Made by a program: the position numbers and the translations under genes. A stretch of DNA of 64,000 nucleotides. Source: Brevundimonas sp. GTDB lineage: Bacteria > Pseudomonadota > Alphaproteobacteria > Caulobacterales > Caulobacteraceae. Positions 35,975 to 44,725 of the stretch are shown here, piece after piece (position 1 is the first letter of the stretch; every line of letters begins with the position of its first letter). The stretch is from the NCBI RefSeq assembly GCF_030656255.1, contig NZ_JAUSOE010000036.1, positions 1 through 64,000 of the forward strand. Reading direction: 5' to 3'. The notes below the pieces were generated by a model. The model saw only the letters and a list, made by a program, of their open reading frames with translations, had not been told where the DNA came from and did not search any database.

Positions 35975-36805
35975 TCAGGCGGCCAGTTTCAGCCGCTGGC
36001 GTTCGCGCTTCACCACTTCCTTGGCCAGGCGCAGATAGGCCTGGCTGCCCGCACATTTCAGATCATAAATCAGGGCCGGCTTGCCGAACGAGGGCGCTTC
36101 GGCCACGCGGACATTGCGAGGGATGACGCTGTCATAAACCTTGTCGCCGAAATGGGCCCGGACATCATTGGCCACCTGGCCTGAAAGGGCGCTGCGGCGA
36201 TCATACATGGTCAGGACCAGGCCCTGGATTTCCAGCGCAGGGTTCAGGCTTTGCTTGACCATGTCTATGGTCCGCATCAGCTGGCTCAGGCCCTCTAGAG
36301 CAAAGAATTCGCACTGAAGCGGCACCAGAACCGCATCCGCGGCCGCCATGGCGTTCAGCGTCAGCAGGTTCAGGGAGGGCGGACAGTCGATCAGCACATA
36401 GTCATACGCGGTAGGGCCGTCGTCATGCGCCCGCAAGGCGTCGCGCAAGCGATAGGAGCGGCGATCGGCCTGGCTCAATTCGATCTCAACGCCGGACATG
36501 TCGGCGTCGGACGGCACGATCCACAGGCCGGGCACCGTCGTCTGAACCGCAGCATCATCGACCGAGCGCTGATCGACAACGACATCATAAATGGTGACGC
36601 GGCGTGTTTCACGTGGAACACCCAGACCGGTCGAGGCATTGCCCTGCGGGTCCATATCTACGATCAGGACACGCTTGCCGATGGCGGCCAGGGCGGTGCC
36701 GAGATTGATGGCGGTCGTGGTCTTGCCCACCCCGCCTTTCTGGTTGGAGACGGCAAGAACGCGGGCAGGCAGTTTGCTAGTGCTGGGGGCGGGCACGTCG
36801 AACAC
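35975..36805 (-). CDS. parA: Chromosome-partitioning ATPase ParA
   Basis: The 276-aa protein is a chromosomal ParA without an N-terminal helix-turn-helix. The deviant Walker A is NQKGGVGKTTTAINL, the following strand is VLIVDMDPQGNAST, and Walker B is YDYVLIDCPPSL. With ParB it drives origin segregation by a nucleoid-bound gradient. The start at 36805 overlaps the 3' end of rsmG by 29 nt, so the genes are likely cotranscribed. A parS site lies within its own coding sequence and encodes VPRET. Confidence 0.98.
   Translation of the reverse strand: MFDVPAPSTSKLPARVLAVSNQKGGVGKTTTAINLGTALAAIGKRVLIVDMDPQGNASTGLGVPRETRRVTIYDVVVDQRSVDDAAVQTTVPGLWIVPSDADMSGVEIELSQADRRSYRLRDALRAHDDGPTAYDYVLIDCPPSLNLLTLNAMAAADAVLVPLQCEFFALEGLSQLMRTIDMVKQSLNPALEIQGLVLTMYDRRSALSGQVANDVRAHFGDKVYDSVIPRNVRVAEAPSFGKPALIYDLKCAGSQAYLRLAKEVVKRERQRLKLAA
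36605..36620. other. parS: parS site 1 (inside parA)
   Basis: TGTTTCACGTGGAACA; on the other strand TGTTCCACGTGAAACA, an exact match to the general parS consensus TGTTNCACGTGAAACA. It lies in parA and encodes the peptide VPRET in the parA frame. About 9.4 kb from the predicted oriC. Confidence 0.93.
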
Positions 36806-37409
36806 TCCGGACTGTCACGATGCGGCCGCGCGGGTCGCTTTGCGACGGGGCCAGTTCAGCCTCGAGATGCCAGGATTTCCGCGCTTCAATCAACTCGGAT
36901 TCGGCCTTCTCCCCCTTCAGGAACAGACCTTGTGCACCCCTTTGGAAGTAGGGCTGTGCATAACCTAGCAATCGCTCCATCGGGGCGACGGCGCGCGCGG
37001 TGACGATATCGCATTTGACCGTCTGCTCCTCCGCCCGCCCATTAATGACCGTCGCCGGCAGGTCCATGGCGTCGACGATTTCCTGCAAGAACCGGCAGCG
37101 TTTACCCAGGCTGTCGATCAACCAGACATGCGCCCCAATCCTGTCTTTCAACAGAATGGCCAGGACGACGCCCGGGAAGCCGGCGCCCGCGCCCAGGTCG
37201 GCCCAGGTGAGAGCCTCAGGCGCATGAGCCAAAAGCTGGGCGCTGTCCCAGGCATGCCGGTTCCAGAAGTCCGGCAGACTGTCGGGACCCACCAGATTCA
37301 TCACCGAATTGGCCTCGCCCAGCCGGATTCGAAAATCCTCCAGGTCCGCCATCTGCTGAGGGGTCGCACCGGCCTTGATCTGAAAGGCGGTCTTTTCGGC
37401 ATCCAACAT
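36777..37409 (-). CDS. rsmG: 16S rRNA (guanine527-N7)-methyltransferase
   Basis: The 210-aa protein has the RsmG/GidB fold. The early block is NSVMNLVGPDSLPDFWNRHAWDS and the SAM-binding motif is ADLGAGAGFPGVVLAI; RAVAPMERLLGYAQPY follows. It makes m7G527 in 16S rRNA. Its ATG overlaps the mnmG stop by 1 nt (TGATG) and its 3' end overlaps parA, so mnmG-rsmG-parA-parB is a tightly coupled run, as in many bacteria near the origin. Confidence 0.95.
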   Translation of the reverse strand: MLDAEKTAFQIKAGATPQQMADLEDFRIRLGEANSVMNLVGPDSLPDFWNRHAWDSAQLLAHAPEALTWADLGAGAGFPGVVLAILLKDRIGAHVWLIDSLGKRCRFLQEIVDAMDLPATVINGRAEEQTVKCDIVTARAVAPMERLLGYAQPYFQRGAQGLFLKGEKAESELIEARKSWHLEAELAPSQSDPRGRIVTVRSVRRARPQH

Positions 37410-39301
37410 CAGGCGGCGACCCCGCCTTGAACCGAGGGCTTCGGCGCCTTCTTCACATGCGCAAGTAGGGCGGTCAGGGCGCCGGGGGTCATGCCTTCGA
37501 TCCGCCCCGCCTGGCCCAGGGTACGGGGCTGAACCCTCGACAGTTTTTCCTTCACCTCGTTCGACAGGCTGCCGATGGCGGCATAGTCGAGATTCGAGGG
37601 CAACAACAGGCCCTCCTCGGTTCTCAGGGCTTCGGCGTCTACCGACTGACGATCCAGGTAGTTGGCGTAGCCGGCGTCGATCTCCACCTGCTCGCGCACC
37701 TCGGCGTCCCAGTCGGCAATGACAGGATAGGCCTTAACGAAATGATCCAGGCTCACATCCGGGAAAGCCAGCAGCTCCCGCATGGAACGCCGCCGGCCGT
37801 CTGCGTTCACCGGAATGCCCAGCGCATTGGCCTCCTTGGGCGTGAACAGGGTTTCACGTGAAACAAGACCGGCCTCGGACAGTTTTTGGGCCTTAATCTC
37901 AAACCGGCTCCGACGCTCCGACCCCACGATCCCCAGCTCTATCGCCAGCGGCGTCAGCCGCTGGTCTGCATTGTCGGCCCTCAAGGTCAGCCGATATTCC
38001 GCTCGGCTGGTAAACATCCGATAGGGCTCCGTCACCCCCCGAGTCACCAGATCGTCGATCATCACCCCGATATAGGCCTGGTCACGCCCCAGGATCACCG
38101 GCGCGCGGCCACCCGCCGTTCGCGCCGCATTCAGGCCAGCCATCAAACCCTGGGCCGCAGCCTCCTCGTAACCCGTGGTGCCATTGATCTGGCCGGCCAG
38201 GTACAGGCCGGGGCGCTTCTTGACCTCAAGTGCCGGGCTCAGTTCTCGCGGGTCGACGTAGTCGTATTCGATGGCGTAGCCGTAGCGGAACACCTCGACC
38301 GCCTCCAGCCCAGGTATGGTGCGGAGAAACGCCAGCTGGGTCGGCTCCGACACGGAGGTCGAGATACCGTTCGGATAGACGGTGGGATCATCCAGACCTT
38401 CCGGCTCCAGGAAGATCTGATGGCTGGTCTTATCGGCGAACCGTACGACCTTGTCCTCGATCGACGGGCAATAGCGAGGGCCCCGGCCTGACAGCTTGCC
38501 GCCATAGGCCGCGCTCTCACCCAGGTTCTCGGCGATGATGCGGTGGGTTTCCTCGGTCGTATGGGTCACGCCACAGGCGATCTGCGGCACGGTGATTGCG
38601 TCCGTCATGAAGGAGAAGGCGGAAGGCGTCTCGTCCGCCTGCTGCATCTCCAACCGATCCCAGGCGATGGTTCGTCCATCCAGCCGCGCTGGGGTGCCGG
38701 TCTTTAGACGTCCCATCATCAGATCGGCCGCATGAAGATCAGCGGCCAAACCCGTCGAGGGATCCTCGCCATGACGGCCGGCCGCAATCCTTTCGTCGCC
38801 ACGATGAATGACGCCGTTCAGGAAGGTGCCGGTCGTCAGGACCACGGCGCCCGCCCTGATCTTCTCCCCTGCCCCCGTCGTCACGCCAACCACGCGGTCG
38901 CCGTCGAGGATCAAGCCCTCGGCCGTGCCCGCCCTCAGGCTCAGGTTCGGCGTCTGGGCCAACTCCGCCTGCATGGACTCGCGATACAGGCGGCGGTCGA
39001 TCTGACTTCGGGGGCCGCGCACGGCTGCGCCTTTGGATCGATTCAACAGTCGGAACTGGATACCTGAAACATCGGCCAGCCGCCCCATAATCCCGTCCAG
39101 CGCATCGATCTCACGCACCAGATGGCCCTTGCCCAGGCCGCCAATGGCGGGATTGCACGACATCTCGCCAACGGTTTCGAGCTTCTGGGTCAACAACAGG
39201 GTGCGCGCGCCAGCACGGGCCGAAGCGGCTGCGGCTTCACAGCCGGCGTGACCGCCGCCAATGACGACGACGTCGTAGGAAATCTCGATTGGGGGGTTCA
39301 T
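37409..39301 (-). CDS. mnmG: tRNA uridine-5-carboxymethylaminomethyl modification enzyme MnmG
   Basis: The 630-aa protein starts at ATG 39301 ([20 protein letters not shown]); the ORF-track GTG start is 15 codons earlier and lacks family support. FAD binding is at [21 protein letters not shown]. The signatures [24 protein letters not shown] and [24 protein letters not shown] are diagnostic of GidA. With MnmE it modifies U34 of tRNAs reading NNA/NNG codons. A near-perfect parS lies in its 3' half, encoding VSRET. Confidence 0.97.
   Translation of the reverse strand: MNPPIEISYDVVVIGGGHAGCEAAAASARAGARTLLLTQKLETVGEMSCNPAIGGLGKGHLVREIDALDGIMGRLADVSGIQFRLLNRSKGAAVRGPRSQIDRRLYRESMQAELAQTPNLSLRAGTAEGLILDGDRVVGVTTGAGEKIRAGAVVLTTGTFLNGVIHRGDERIAAGRHGEDPSTGLAADLHAADLMMGRLKTGTPARLDGRTIAWDRLEMQQADETPSAFSFMTDAITVPQIACGVTHTTEETHRIIAENLGESAAYGGKLSGRGPRYCPSIEDKVVRFADKTSHQIFLEPEGLDDPTVYPNGISTSVSEPTQLAFLRTIPGLEAVEVFRYGYAIEYDYVDPRELSPALEVKKRPGLYLAGQINGTTGYEEAAAQGLMAGLNAARTAGGRAPVILGRDQAYIGVMIDDLVTRGVTEPYRMFTSRAEYRLTLRADNADQRLTPLAIELGIVGSERRSRFEIKAQKLSEAGLVSRETLFTPKEANALGIPVNADGRRRSMRELLAFPDVSLDHFVKAYPVIADWDAEVREQVEIDAGYANYLDRQSVDAEALRTEEGLLLPSNLDYAAIGSLSNEVKEKLSRVQPRTLGQAGRIEGMTPGALTALLAHVKKAPKPSVQGGVAA
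37850..37865. other. parS: parS site 2 (inside mnmG)
   Basis: GGTTTCACGTGAAACA differs from the perfect palindrome TGTTTCACGTGAAACA at the first base only. It is read in mnmG as VSRET. About 8.1 kb from oriC. Confidence 0.88.
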
Positions 39302-39384
39302 CCCCGCCACATAGTCCAGATGGACGGTTTTCGCTATACCGCACACCGCGGCATCGCTTCGAAGATCGGTGGTATTACCTAAGG

Positions 39385-39400
39385 TGTTTCACGTGAAACA
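39385..39400. other. parS: parS site 3 (intergenic, perfect palindrome)
   Basis: TGTTTCACGTGAAACA is the perfect consensus and sits in the extended palindrome GGTGTTTCACGTGAAACACC (39383-39402) between mnmG and mnmE. Eight-base direct repeats GGTATTAC flank it (39371-39378 and 39403-39410). Likely the strongest ParB loading site here. About 6.6 kb from oriC. Confidence 0.96.
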
Positions 39401-39406
39401 CCGGTA

Positions 39407-40714
39407 TTACTTGCCAATGCAGAAGGACGAAAACACCTGGCCAAGGATATCTTCAACGCCAATCGCCCCTGTCACCCGCGACAAGGACTCGGCCGCCCGT
39501 CGCAGGTCCTCACCCGCCATCTCCGGCGCAATGTCCAAGGCCCGTCTTCCTGACTCGACAGAAGCCAGGGCCTCGTTCAGACGCAGACGGTGACGTTCTC
39601 TCGTAATCGCTGGAAAATCGGCGCCGGACAGATCCTGCGCCAATCGCGCCGCGATCCAGTTGTGCAGAGCGGAGAGACCCTCCCCGCTTCGGCTGCTGAC
39701 CTCTATTCTCTCAAAACCGCCGCTTGGAACAGAGCCGCCTAAATCCGCCTTGTTGGCTACGACGAGGTCGCCAGGCTTGGCATATGCGGCCGCCACCCCA
39801 TCAGGATCTCCGGGCGCCCTGACCCAAAGACGCAGATCCGCTTGTTCGGCCCGCATACGCGCCCGTCGCACGCCTTCCGCCTCGACAAGGTCAGTGCTCT
39901 CTCTCAGGCCGGCCGTATCGGATAAGGTCACCGCATAGCCGCCAATCACCAGGTCGGCGTCCAGGACATCACGCGTCGTCCCGGCAATGGGCGTCACGAT
40001 AGCCGCCTCGCGTTCGACCAGAGCGTTGAACAGCGACGACTTGCCCGCATTGGTTTCGCCGATCAGGACGATCCGATAACCGTCACGCACCCGCTCGCCC
40101 CGCCGCCCTGTATCCACCGCGCGCCGTAAATCATTCGCCAATCGGTCCAGCACAGGCCCGGCTGTTCGCGCCAGATTATCGGGCACATCTTCGTCCGGAA
40201 AATCGATCTCCGCCTCGACCAAGGCCAGGGCGTGGAGCAGGTCGCGGCGAAAGCCGGAATAGGTCTCGCTAAGCTTCCCCTCCAGTTGGCCCAGGGCCTG
40301 CCGCGCCTGGGCGGTCGTCTCGGCGTCGATCAGGTCCGCAACCGCCTCGGCTTGGGCGAGATCCATTCGCCCGTTCTGGAAGGCGCGCCGGGTGAACTCG
40401 CCCGGCTCCGCAGGCCTCACACCAAGGGCGATCAGCGCCTGGCTCGCCGCCTCGACCACGGCGCGCCCACCGTGCAGATGCAGTTCGGCCGCATCCTCGC
40501 CGGTATAGGAGTTGGGGGCCACGAACCGCAGCACGAGGGCTTGGTCGATGTGGGCGCCGTCATGGGTCAGGTCGCGGACCGAGGCCATGCGCGGCTTCAG
40601 CCGCCCCGCGCCCATGGCGGCCAGAACCGGCTCAACCGCCGGCCCCGACAGTCTCAAAACGGCGATTGCTCCCCGACCGGGAGGCGTAGCGAGGGCGAAG
40701 ATGGTGTCAGTCAT
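39407..40714 (-). CDS. mnmE: tRNA modification GTPase MnmE
   Basis: The 435-aa protein has the MnmE order: an N-terminal tetrahydrofolate-binding domain (TIFALATPPGRGAIAVLRLSG), helices, an inserted G domain (G1 GETNAGKSSLFNAL, G3 DTAGLRE, G4 NKAD) and the terminal CIGK motif that holds the catalytic Cys. It works with MnmG. It lies upstream of mnmG in the same direction with a parS between them. Confidence 0.96.
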   Translation of the reverse strand: MTDTIFALATPPGRGAIAVLRLSGPAVEPVLAAMGAGRLKPRMASVRDLTHDGAHIDQALVLRFVAPNSYTGEDAAELHLHGGRAVVEAASQALIALGVRPAEPGEFTRRAFQNGRMDLAQAEAVADLIDAETTAQARQALGQLEGKLSETYSGFRRDLLHALALVEAEIDFPDEDVPDNLARTAGPVLDRLANDLRRAVDTGRRGERVRDGYRIVLIGETNAGKSSLFNALVEREAAIVTPIAGTTRDVLDADLVIGGYAVTLSDTAGLRESTDLVEAEGVRRARMRAEQADLRLWVRAPGDPDGVAAAYAKPGDLVVANKADLGGSVPSGGFERIEVSSRSGEGLSALHNWIAARLAQDLSGADFPAITRERHRLRLNEALASVESGRRALDIAPEMAGEDLRRAAESLSRVTGAIGVEDILGQVFSSFCIGK

Positions 40715-40759
40715 GATCCTGTTGTCTCCTCCCCACCCCGTGCGGAGGAGACGTGGTGT

Positions 40760-40984
40760 TCACTTCACTGCGGCTTCCATAAGCCTGCGGAACTGGTCCT
40801 GGGCCTGAAGCCCGAAACTGGTCCAGGTCTTCATCAGTTCGTCGGGCTGCATGGCGGCCACATTGGCCTCCATCCGCTTCTGCATCTCGGCCACCATCGC
40901 CTCGTTCAGGGGGGTGACGTCGGGCAGGCCCAGGAAGGCCCGCGCCTCGGCCGGGGTGCAGTCCACTTCGACATTGATCTTCAT
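40760..40984 (-). CDS. DUF6489 family small protein
   Basis: The 74-aa protein MKINVEVDCTPAEARAFLGL PDVTPLNEAMVAEMQKRMEANV... resembles DUF6489, short alphaproteobacterial proteins with a conserved MKI-VEVDCTPEEAR-FLGLPDV start. The C-terminal half is amphipathic helix (WTSFGLQAQDQFRRLMEAAVK), similar in style to polyhydroxyalkanoate granule or phasin-like helices, but no function is known. It lies between mnmE and rho, 45 bp upstream of mnmE, on the same strand; a parS is just upstream of its start. Confidence 0.8.
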   Translation of the reverse strand: MKINVEVDCTPAEARAFLGLPDVTPLNEAMVAEMQKRMEANVAAMQPDELMKTWTSFGLQAQDQFRRLMEAAVK

Positions 40985-40996
40985 CGAACCCTCTCC

Positions 40997-41012
40997 TGTT
41001 CCACGTGAAACC
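40997..41012. other. parS: parS site 4 (upstream of DUF6489 gene)
   Basis: TGTTCCACGTGAAACC matches the consensus TGTTNCACGTGAAACA except for the last base. It lies between the DUF6489 start and the rho stop and is about 5 kb from oriC. Confidence 0.87.
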
Positions 41013-41025
41013 GTCAGACGACGGA

Positions 41026-42456
41026 TCAGGTGTTCATCGACTGGAAGAAGTCCGAGTTGTTCTTCGACTGACGCAACTTGTCGAGCAGGAATTCGATCGC
41101 GTCCTGCGGACCCATGGGGTTCAGGATGCGGCGCAGGACATAGGTCTTGGCCAGCTGGTCCTTCGGCGTGATCAGGTCTTCCTTGCGGGTGCCGGACTTC
41201 AGCACGTCGATGGCGGGGAAGATGCGCTTGTCGGCGACCTTGCGGTCCAGCACGATTTCCGAGTTGCCGGTGCCCTTGAACTCTTCGAAGATCACCTCGT
41301 CCATCCGGCTGCCGGTGTCGATCAGGGCCGTGGCGATGATGGTGAGAGACCCGCCTTGTTCCACGTTCCGCGCGGCGCCGAAGAAGCGCTTCGGCCGTTG
41401 CAAGGCGTTGGCGTCCACACCGCCGGTCAGCACCTTGCCCGACGACGGGACGGTGGCGTTATAGGCGCGGCCCAGGCGGGTGATGGAGTCGAGCAGGATC
41501 ACCACGTCCTTCTTGTGCTCGACCAGCCGCTTGGCCTTTTCGATCACCATCTCGGCGACGGCGACGTGACGCGTGGCCGGCTCGTCGAAGGTCGAGGCCA
41601 CGACCTCGCCCTTGACCGTGCGTTGCATGTCGGTGACCTCTTCCGGCCGTTCGTCGATCAGCAGCACGATCAGGAAGACTTCCGGGTGGTTCCGCTCGAT
41701 CGACTTGGCGATGTTCTGCAACATCACCGTCTTACCGACCCGCGGCGGCGCCACGATCAGGCAGCGCTGGCCCTTGCCCAGGGGGGCGACGATGTCGATC
41801 ACCCGGCCCGAGCGATCCTTCAGCGTCGGATCCTGGATTTCCATGTGCAGCCGCTCTTCGGGATAGAGGGGCGTCAGGTTGTCGAACAGGACCTTGGTCT
41901 TGACCATCTCGGGGTCTTCGAGATTGATCGTGTCGACCTTCAACAGGGCGAAATAACGCTCGCCTTCGCGCGGCGCCCGCACCGCGCCATGGACGGTGTC
42001 GCCCGACCGCAGGCCGAAGCGGCGGATCTGCGACGGCGACACATAGACGTCGTCCGGGCCCGGCAGATAGTTGGCGTCCGAGCTGCGCAGGAAGCCGAAC
42101 CCGTCGGGCAGGATTTCCAGCACGCCGTCGGCGATGATCTCGACTTCCTCGTCGGCCAGAGCCTTCAGGATGGCGAACAGCAGATCCTGCTTGCGCAGGT
42201 TCGAGGCGTTCTCGACCTCCAGCTGTTCGGCGAAGGCGACCAGGTCGGCCGGCGTCTTCTCGTTCAGCTCGGCCAGGGTGATCCGGCCGTTGGCGACGAC
42301 GGGCTCGCCATCATCTTCTTCGTCGTCCGCCGTGGTGTCCACGCCGGAATCGGCGCCCGCCGCCTCGCCGGCTTCATGCTCGGCGCCGTGATGGGCCGGG
42401 GCTTCAACCTCGGCGTTTTCGGTCTCGGGGGTGTCGTTGTCGGTGACGTCGGTCAT
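41026..42456 (-). CDS. rho: Transcription termination factor Rho
   Basis: The 476-aa protein begins with an acidic, disordered extension of about 55 residues ([21 protein letters not shown]), then the Rho N-terminal helical domain ([21 protein letters not shown]), the RNA-binding fold ([15 protein letters not shown]) and the ATPase core (Walker [30 protein letters not shown], and [16 protein letters not shown]). The C-terminal [10 protein letters not shown] is typical. The acidic insert is longer than in E. coli, a trait seen in other alphaproteobacteria. A 216-bp G+C-rich leader upstream could serve autoregulation. Confidence 0.97.
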   Translation of the reverse strand: MTDVTDNDTPETENAEVEAPAHHGAEHEAGEAAGADSGVDTTADDEEDDGEPVVANGRITLAELNEKTPADLVAFAEQLEVENASNLRKQDLLFAILKALADEEVEIIADGVLEILPDGFGFLRSSDANYLPGPDDVYVSPSQIRRFGLRSGDTVHGAVRAPREGERYFALLKVDTINLEDPEMVKTKVLFDNLTPLYPEERLHMEIQDPTLKDRSGRVIDIVAPLGKGQRCLIVAPPRVGKTVMLQNIAKSIERNHPEVFLIVLLIDERPEEVTDMQRTVKGEVVASTFDEPATRHVAVAEMVIEKAKRLVEHKKDVVILLDSITRLGRAYNATVPSSGKVLTGGVDANALQRPKRFFGAARNVEQGGSLTIIATALIDTGSRMDEVIFEEFKGTGNSEIVLDRKVADKRIFPAIDVLKSGTRKEDLITPKDQLAKTYVLRRILNPMGPQDAIEFLLDKLRQSKNNSDFFQSMNT

Positions 42457-42672
42457 GATACAGGCTCGCGGACGCGCGCACGGAACCGCACGGCGTCAGG
42501 TCTCTGGAAATGTCTGGCCGTGAGGCCGGAGGGAGGCGCGGCGGGCTCCCGCTGGTCGAACCGGCGGGCGTCGCGAAAAGAGAGGGACCGCCGGAAGGAC
42601 CGAACGGTTCACCGCCAGCGGAACCACAGGCGGCGGTTCAGGTCAAGCGGAGGCGCATCAGGATGCCCAGGA
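42457..42672 (-). promoter_or_regulatory. rho leader region
   Basis: This 216-bp gap separates rho from the coupled hem operon end. It is G+C rich with several short dyads, including a GGCGGGCTCCCG / CCGGCGGGCG pair near 42540-42590. It holds the rho promoter and probably a long 5' leader. No specific element was identified. Confidence 0.4.
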
Positions 42673-43203
42673 TCAATCCGCCACTTCCCCAATCAGCCAC
42701 ATCTCCCCCCACTCTTCAAAGGGAGGATCGAATGAGTCATCGCGCTGATAAGTATCGAACCCTCGAACTTCGAAGCCGTGTGGGATGCTCAAATTCCAGC
42801 GGGCAACCCGTTCTGAATCCGGCCGAGCGACCCTTTTGAAGTCGTCCGAGTTCCGGCTGCAGAAGGAAGCAAAATACTCAGGTTTGAAGAAGAGGCAGAT
42901 CTCGCTCTGAAACAAATCCGGATAGCCCAGGATCACCACAACACGCGTATCCTGGAGCGACTTGGGCTTCAAACTCGCCAGTCTTCTACTGGCATCGATC
43001 ATTATCTGGGCGCAGATCGCCTGAAAACGAGGTCTGGCCGAGGCGCCCGACACCAAACCCGCTGGCACGGGTATTTTCCAATGGAAATATCCCATGCCCG
43101 AATGGGGCTCGGTCGGAAATTGAATGGCTTCCAATTCCCGACGAAGTTTCCTGGTCACTCGAACGGCGTCATATCGCTCTCGACCCACGCCTAACCGCCT
43201 CAC
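42673..43203 (-). CDS. DUF3916-like protein, low G+C
   Basis: The real start is a GTG at 43203 overlapping the hemJ stop (GTGA), giving 176 aa (MRRLGVGRERYDAVRV); the upstream part of the ORF-track entry is a hemJ shadow. The core GMGYFHWKIPVPAGLV, the helix AICAQIMIDASRRLASLKP, RVVVILGYPDLFQSEICLFF and ARWNLSIPHGFEVRGFD resemble DUF3916 (HYHLP-type motif followed by VVV strands). By hand count, 42841-43080 is about 55 percent G+C, well below its neighbours. It has no counterpart in the Caulobacter origin region as I know it, so it looks acquired. Function unknown. Confidence 0.65.
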   Translation of the reverse strand: MRRLGVGRERYDAVRVTRKLRRELEAIQFPTEPHSGMGYFHWKIPVPAGLVSGASARPRFQAICAQIMIDASRRLASLKPKSLQDTRVVVILGYPDLFQSEICLFFKPEYFASFCSRNSDDFKRVARPDSERVARWNLSIPHGFEVRGFDTYQRDDSFDPPFEEWGEMWLIGEVAD

Positions 43204-43667
43204 CCGAAGGTCCACTCCGTCGTCACCGACAGCACCATGACGATGGCCAGGACGAACGGGACCTCGTTCGTCATCCGCCAGAACTTGCCGGAATATTTCG
43301 ACGTCCCCGCAGCGATCTTCTTGCGCTGCGCCGCCAGGAAGCCGTGCCAGCCACTGAGCAGGAAGACCCCGACCAGTTTGGCGACCATCCACGGCTCGGC
43401 CAAAAACGCAGCCCCCCGCGCCGAGACGTCGATATGGATCAGCCACAGGCCGAAGCCCCAGGCCAGGATCATGGCCGGGTTGACGATGATGCGCAGCAGC
43501 CGGGACTGCCACAGCCTCAACAGCGCTTGCATTTCGCTGCGTAGGGGCTCGGGCTTGGCGTTCTGTTCGGCGTCATAGGCATAGAGCCGCGGCAGGAACA
43601 GCAGCCCGGCCATCCAGGCGATCACCGCCAGAATGTGCAGGCCACGCGCGAGGTCATAGGGGTTCAT
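43200..43667 (-). CDS. hemJ: Protoporphyrinogen oxidase HemJ
   Basis: The 155-aa product starts at ATG 43667, overlapping the hemH stop (ATGA); the ORF-track start is 13 codons upstream. It is a four-helix membrane protein with the conserved His in ARGLHILAVIAWMAGLLFLPRLY and LSGWHGFLAAQRKK, and a terminal RMTNEVPFVLAIVMVLSV segment. HemJ oxidises protoporphyrinogen IX before iron insertion. Together with hemH and hemE it forms a haem operon. Confidence 0.93.
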   Translation of the reverse strand: MNPYDLARGLHILAVIAWMAGLLFLPRLYAYDAEQNAKPEPLRSEMQALLRLWQSRLLRIIVNPAMILAWGFGLWLIHIDVSARGAAFLAEPWMVAKLVGVFLLSGWHGFLAAQRKKIAAGTSKYSGKFWRMTNEVPFVLAIVMVLSVTTEWTFG

Positions 43668-44725
43668 GCCGCATCCTTGCGCTGACGATAGGGGCAGGCC
43701 TTCCAATCCGCCTTGCAGCCCGGCCCAAAGGGCGCGACGCCAGTCCGCCCCAAGGCGCCGACCGTCGCATCGGCCAGGGCGTCGATGAACAGCGGCGCCG
43801 TCCCGACGGCCGGCGCCCTCAAATACAAACTGACCCCTTTTTCGTGGGCCAGTTCACCGTATTCGATATCCAGTTCGACCAGGGTCTCGATATGTTCGGA
43901 GACGAAGGCGATGGGGGTGATCACGACCCCGACCCCGTCCCGACCGGCCTGTTCGATGGCCTCGGGCGTCGACGGGCCCAGCCATTTCATCGGCCCGACG
44001 CGGCTCTGGTAGCAGAGGGCGTGATCGATCGGCCCCCGGTCGCGTTCGATAGCGGCGACCACGGCGGCCACGGTCGTCTCGACCTGTTCCTGATAGGGGT
44101 CGCCCTTGCCGCTCACCAGTTTCTCGGGGATGCCGTGGGCGGAAAACAGCACCCGAACCGGTCCCTCCCCCGCCTCGTCCAGCTTCGCTCCGATGGCCTG
44201 GGCCTGGGCCTCGACCCAGCCGTCGGCGCGGGGATAGCAGCAGACGGCCCGACTGACGCCGGACCCGGCATAGGTCTCGTTCCAGACCTTCAGCGAGGAC
44301 TGGGTCGTGGTGGTCGAGAACTGCGGATACAGCGGCAGCAGCACCACTTCATCGGGCCCGAAGGCCGCCACATCCACCGCAGTCTCTTCCGTAAACGGAT
44401 GCCAGTACCGCATGGCGATGAAGACACGCACCTCATCCCCGCCAAGGCGCCCGTTCAGAACCGCCTCCAGGGCCTCAGCCTGGCGGCGGGTGCCGGGCAA
44501 CAGCGGCGAACCACCCCCCATCAGGGCGTAGTTGGCCTGGGCGCTGGTCTCTCGCCGGCTGGAGATCAGCTTGGCCAGGGGCGTTCGCGCAAATCCCGGC
44601 AGGCCGATGATGGCCGGATCATTGAACAGATTGAACAGGAAAGGCTTCACCGAGGCCTGATCATCCGGTCCGCCCAGATTGAACAGCACCACCGCGATAC
44701 GGCGACCTTGCGAGGTTTGGGTCAT
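43664..44725 (-). CDS. hemH: Ferrochelatase
   Basis: The 353-aa product uses ATG 44725, overlapping the hemE stop. Family motifs are VVLFNLGGPDDQASVKPFLFNLFNDPAI, the active-site His in LFSAHGIPEKLVSGKGDPY, and CYQSRVGPMKWLGPST. It inserts Fe2+ into protoporphyrin IX at the inner membrane. The late Cys residues (GPGCKADWKACPYRQ) resemble the C-terminal [2Fe-2S]-type Cys set reported in some ferrochelatases; this is tentative. Confidence 0.95.
   Translation of the reverse strand: MTQTSQGRRIAVVLFNLGGPDDQASVKPFLFNLFNDPAIIGLPGFARTPLAKLISSRRETSAQANYALMGGGSPLLPGTRRQAEALEAVLNGRLGGDEVRVFIAMRYWHPFTEETAVDVAAFGPDEVVLLPLYPQFSTTTTQSSLKVWNETYAGSGVSRAVCCYPRADGWVEAQAQAIGAKLDEAGEGPVRVLFSAHGIPEKLVSGKGDPYQEQVETTVAAVVAAIERDRGPIDHALCYQSRVGPMKWLGPSTPEAIEQAGRDGVGVVITPIAFVSEHIETLVELDIEYGELAHEKGVSLYLRAPAVGTAPLFIDALADATVGALGRTGVAPFGPGCKADWKACPYRQRKDAA

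Noticed and set aside
41357-41372. TGTTCCACGTTCCGCG in rho as a fifth parS
   Set aside because: Only the left half matches; the right half has lost the AAACA arm.
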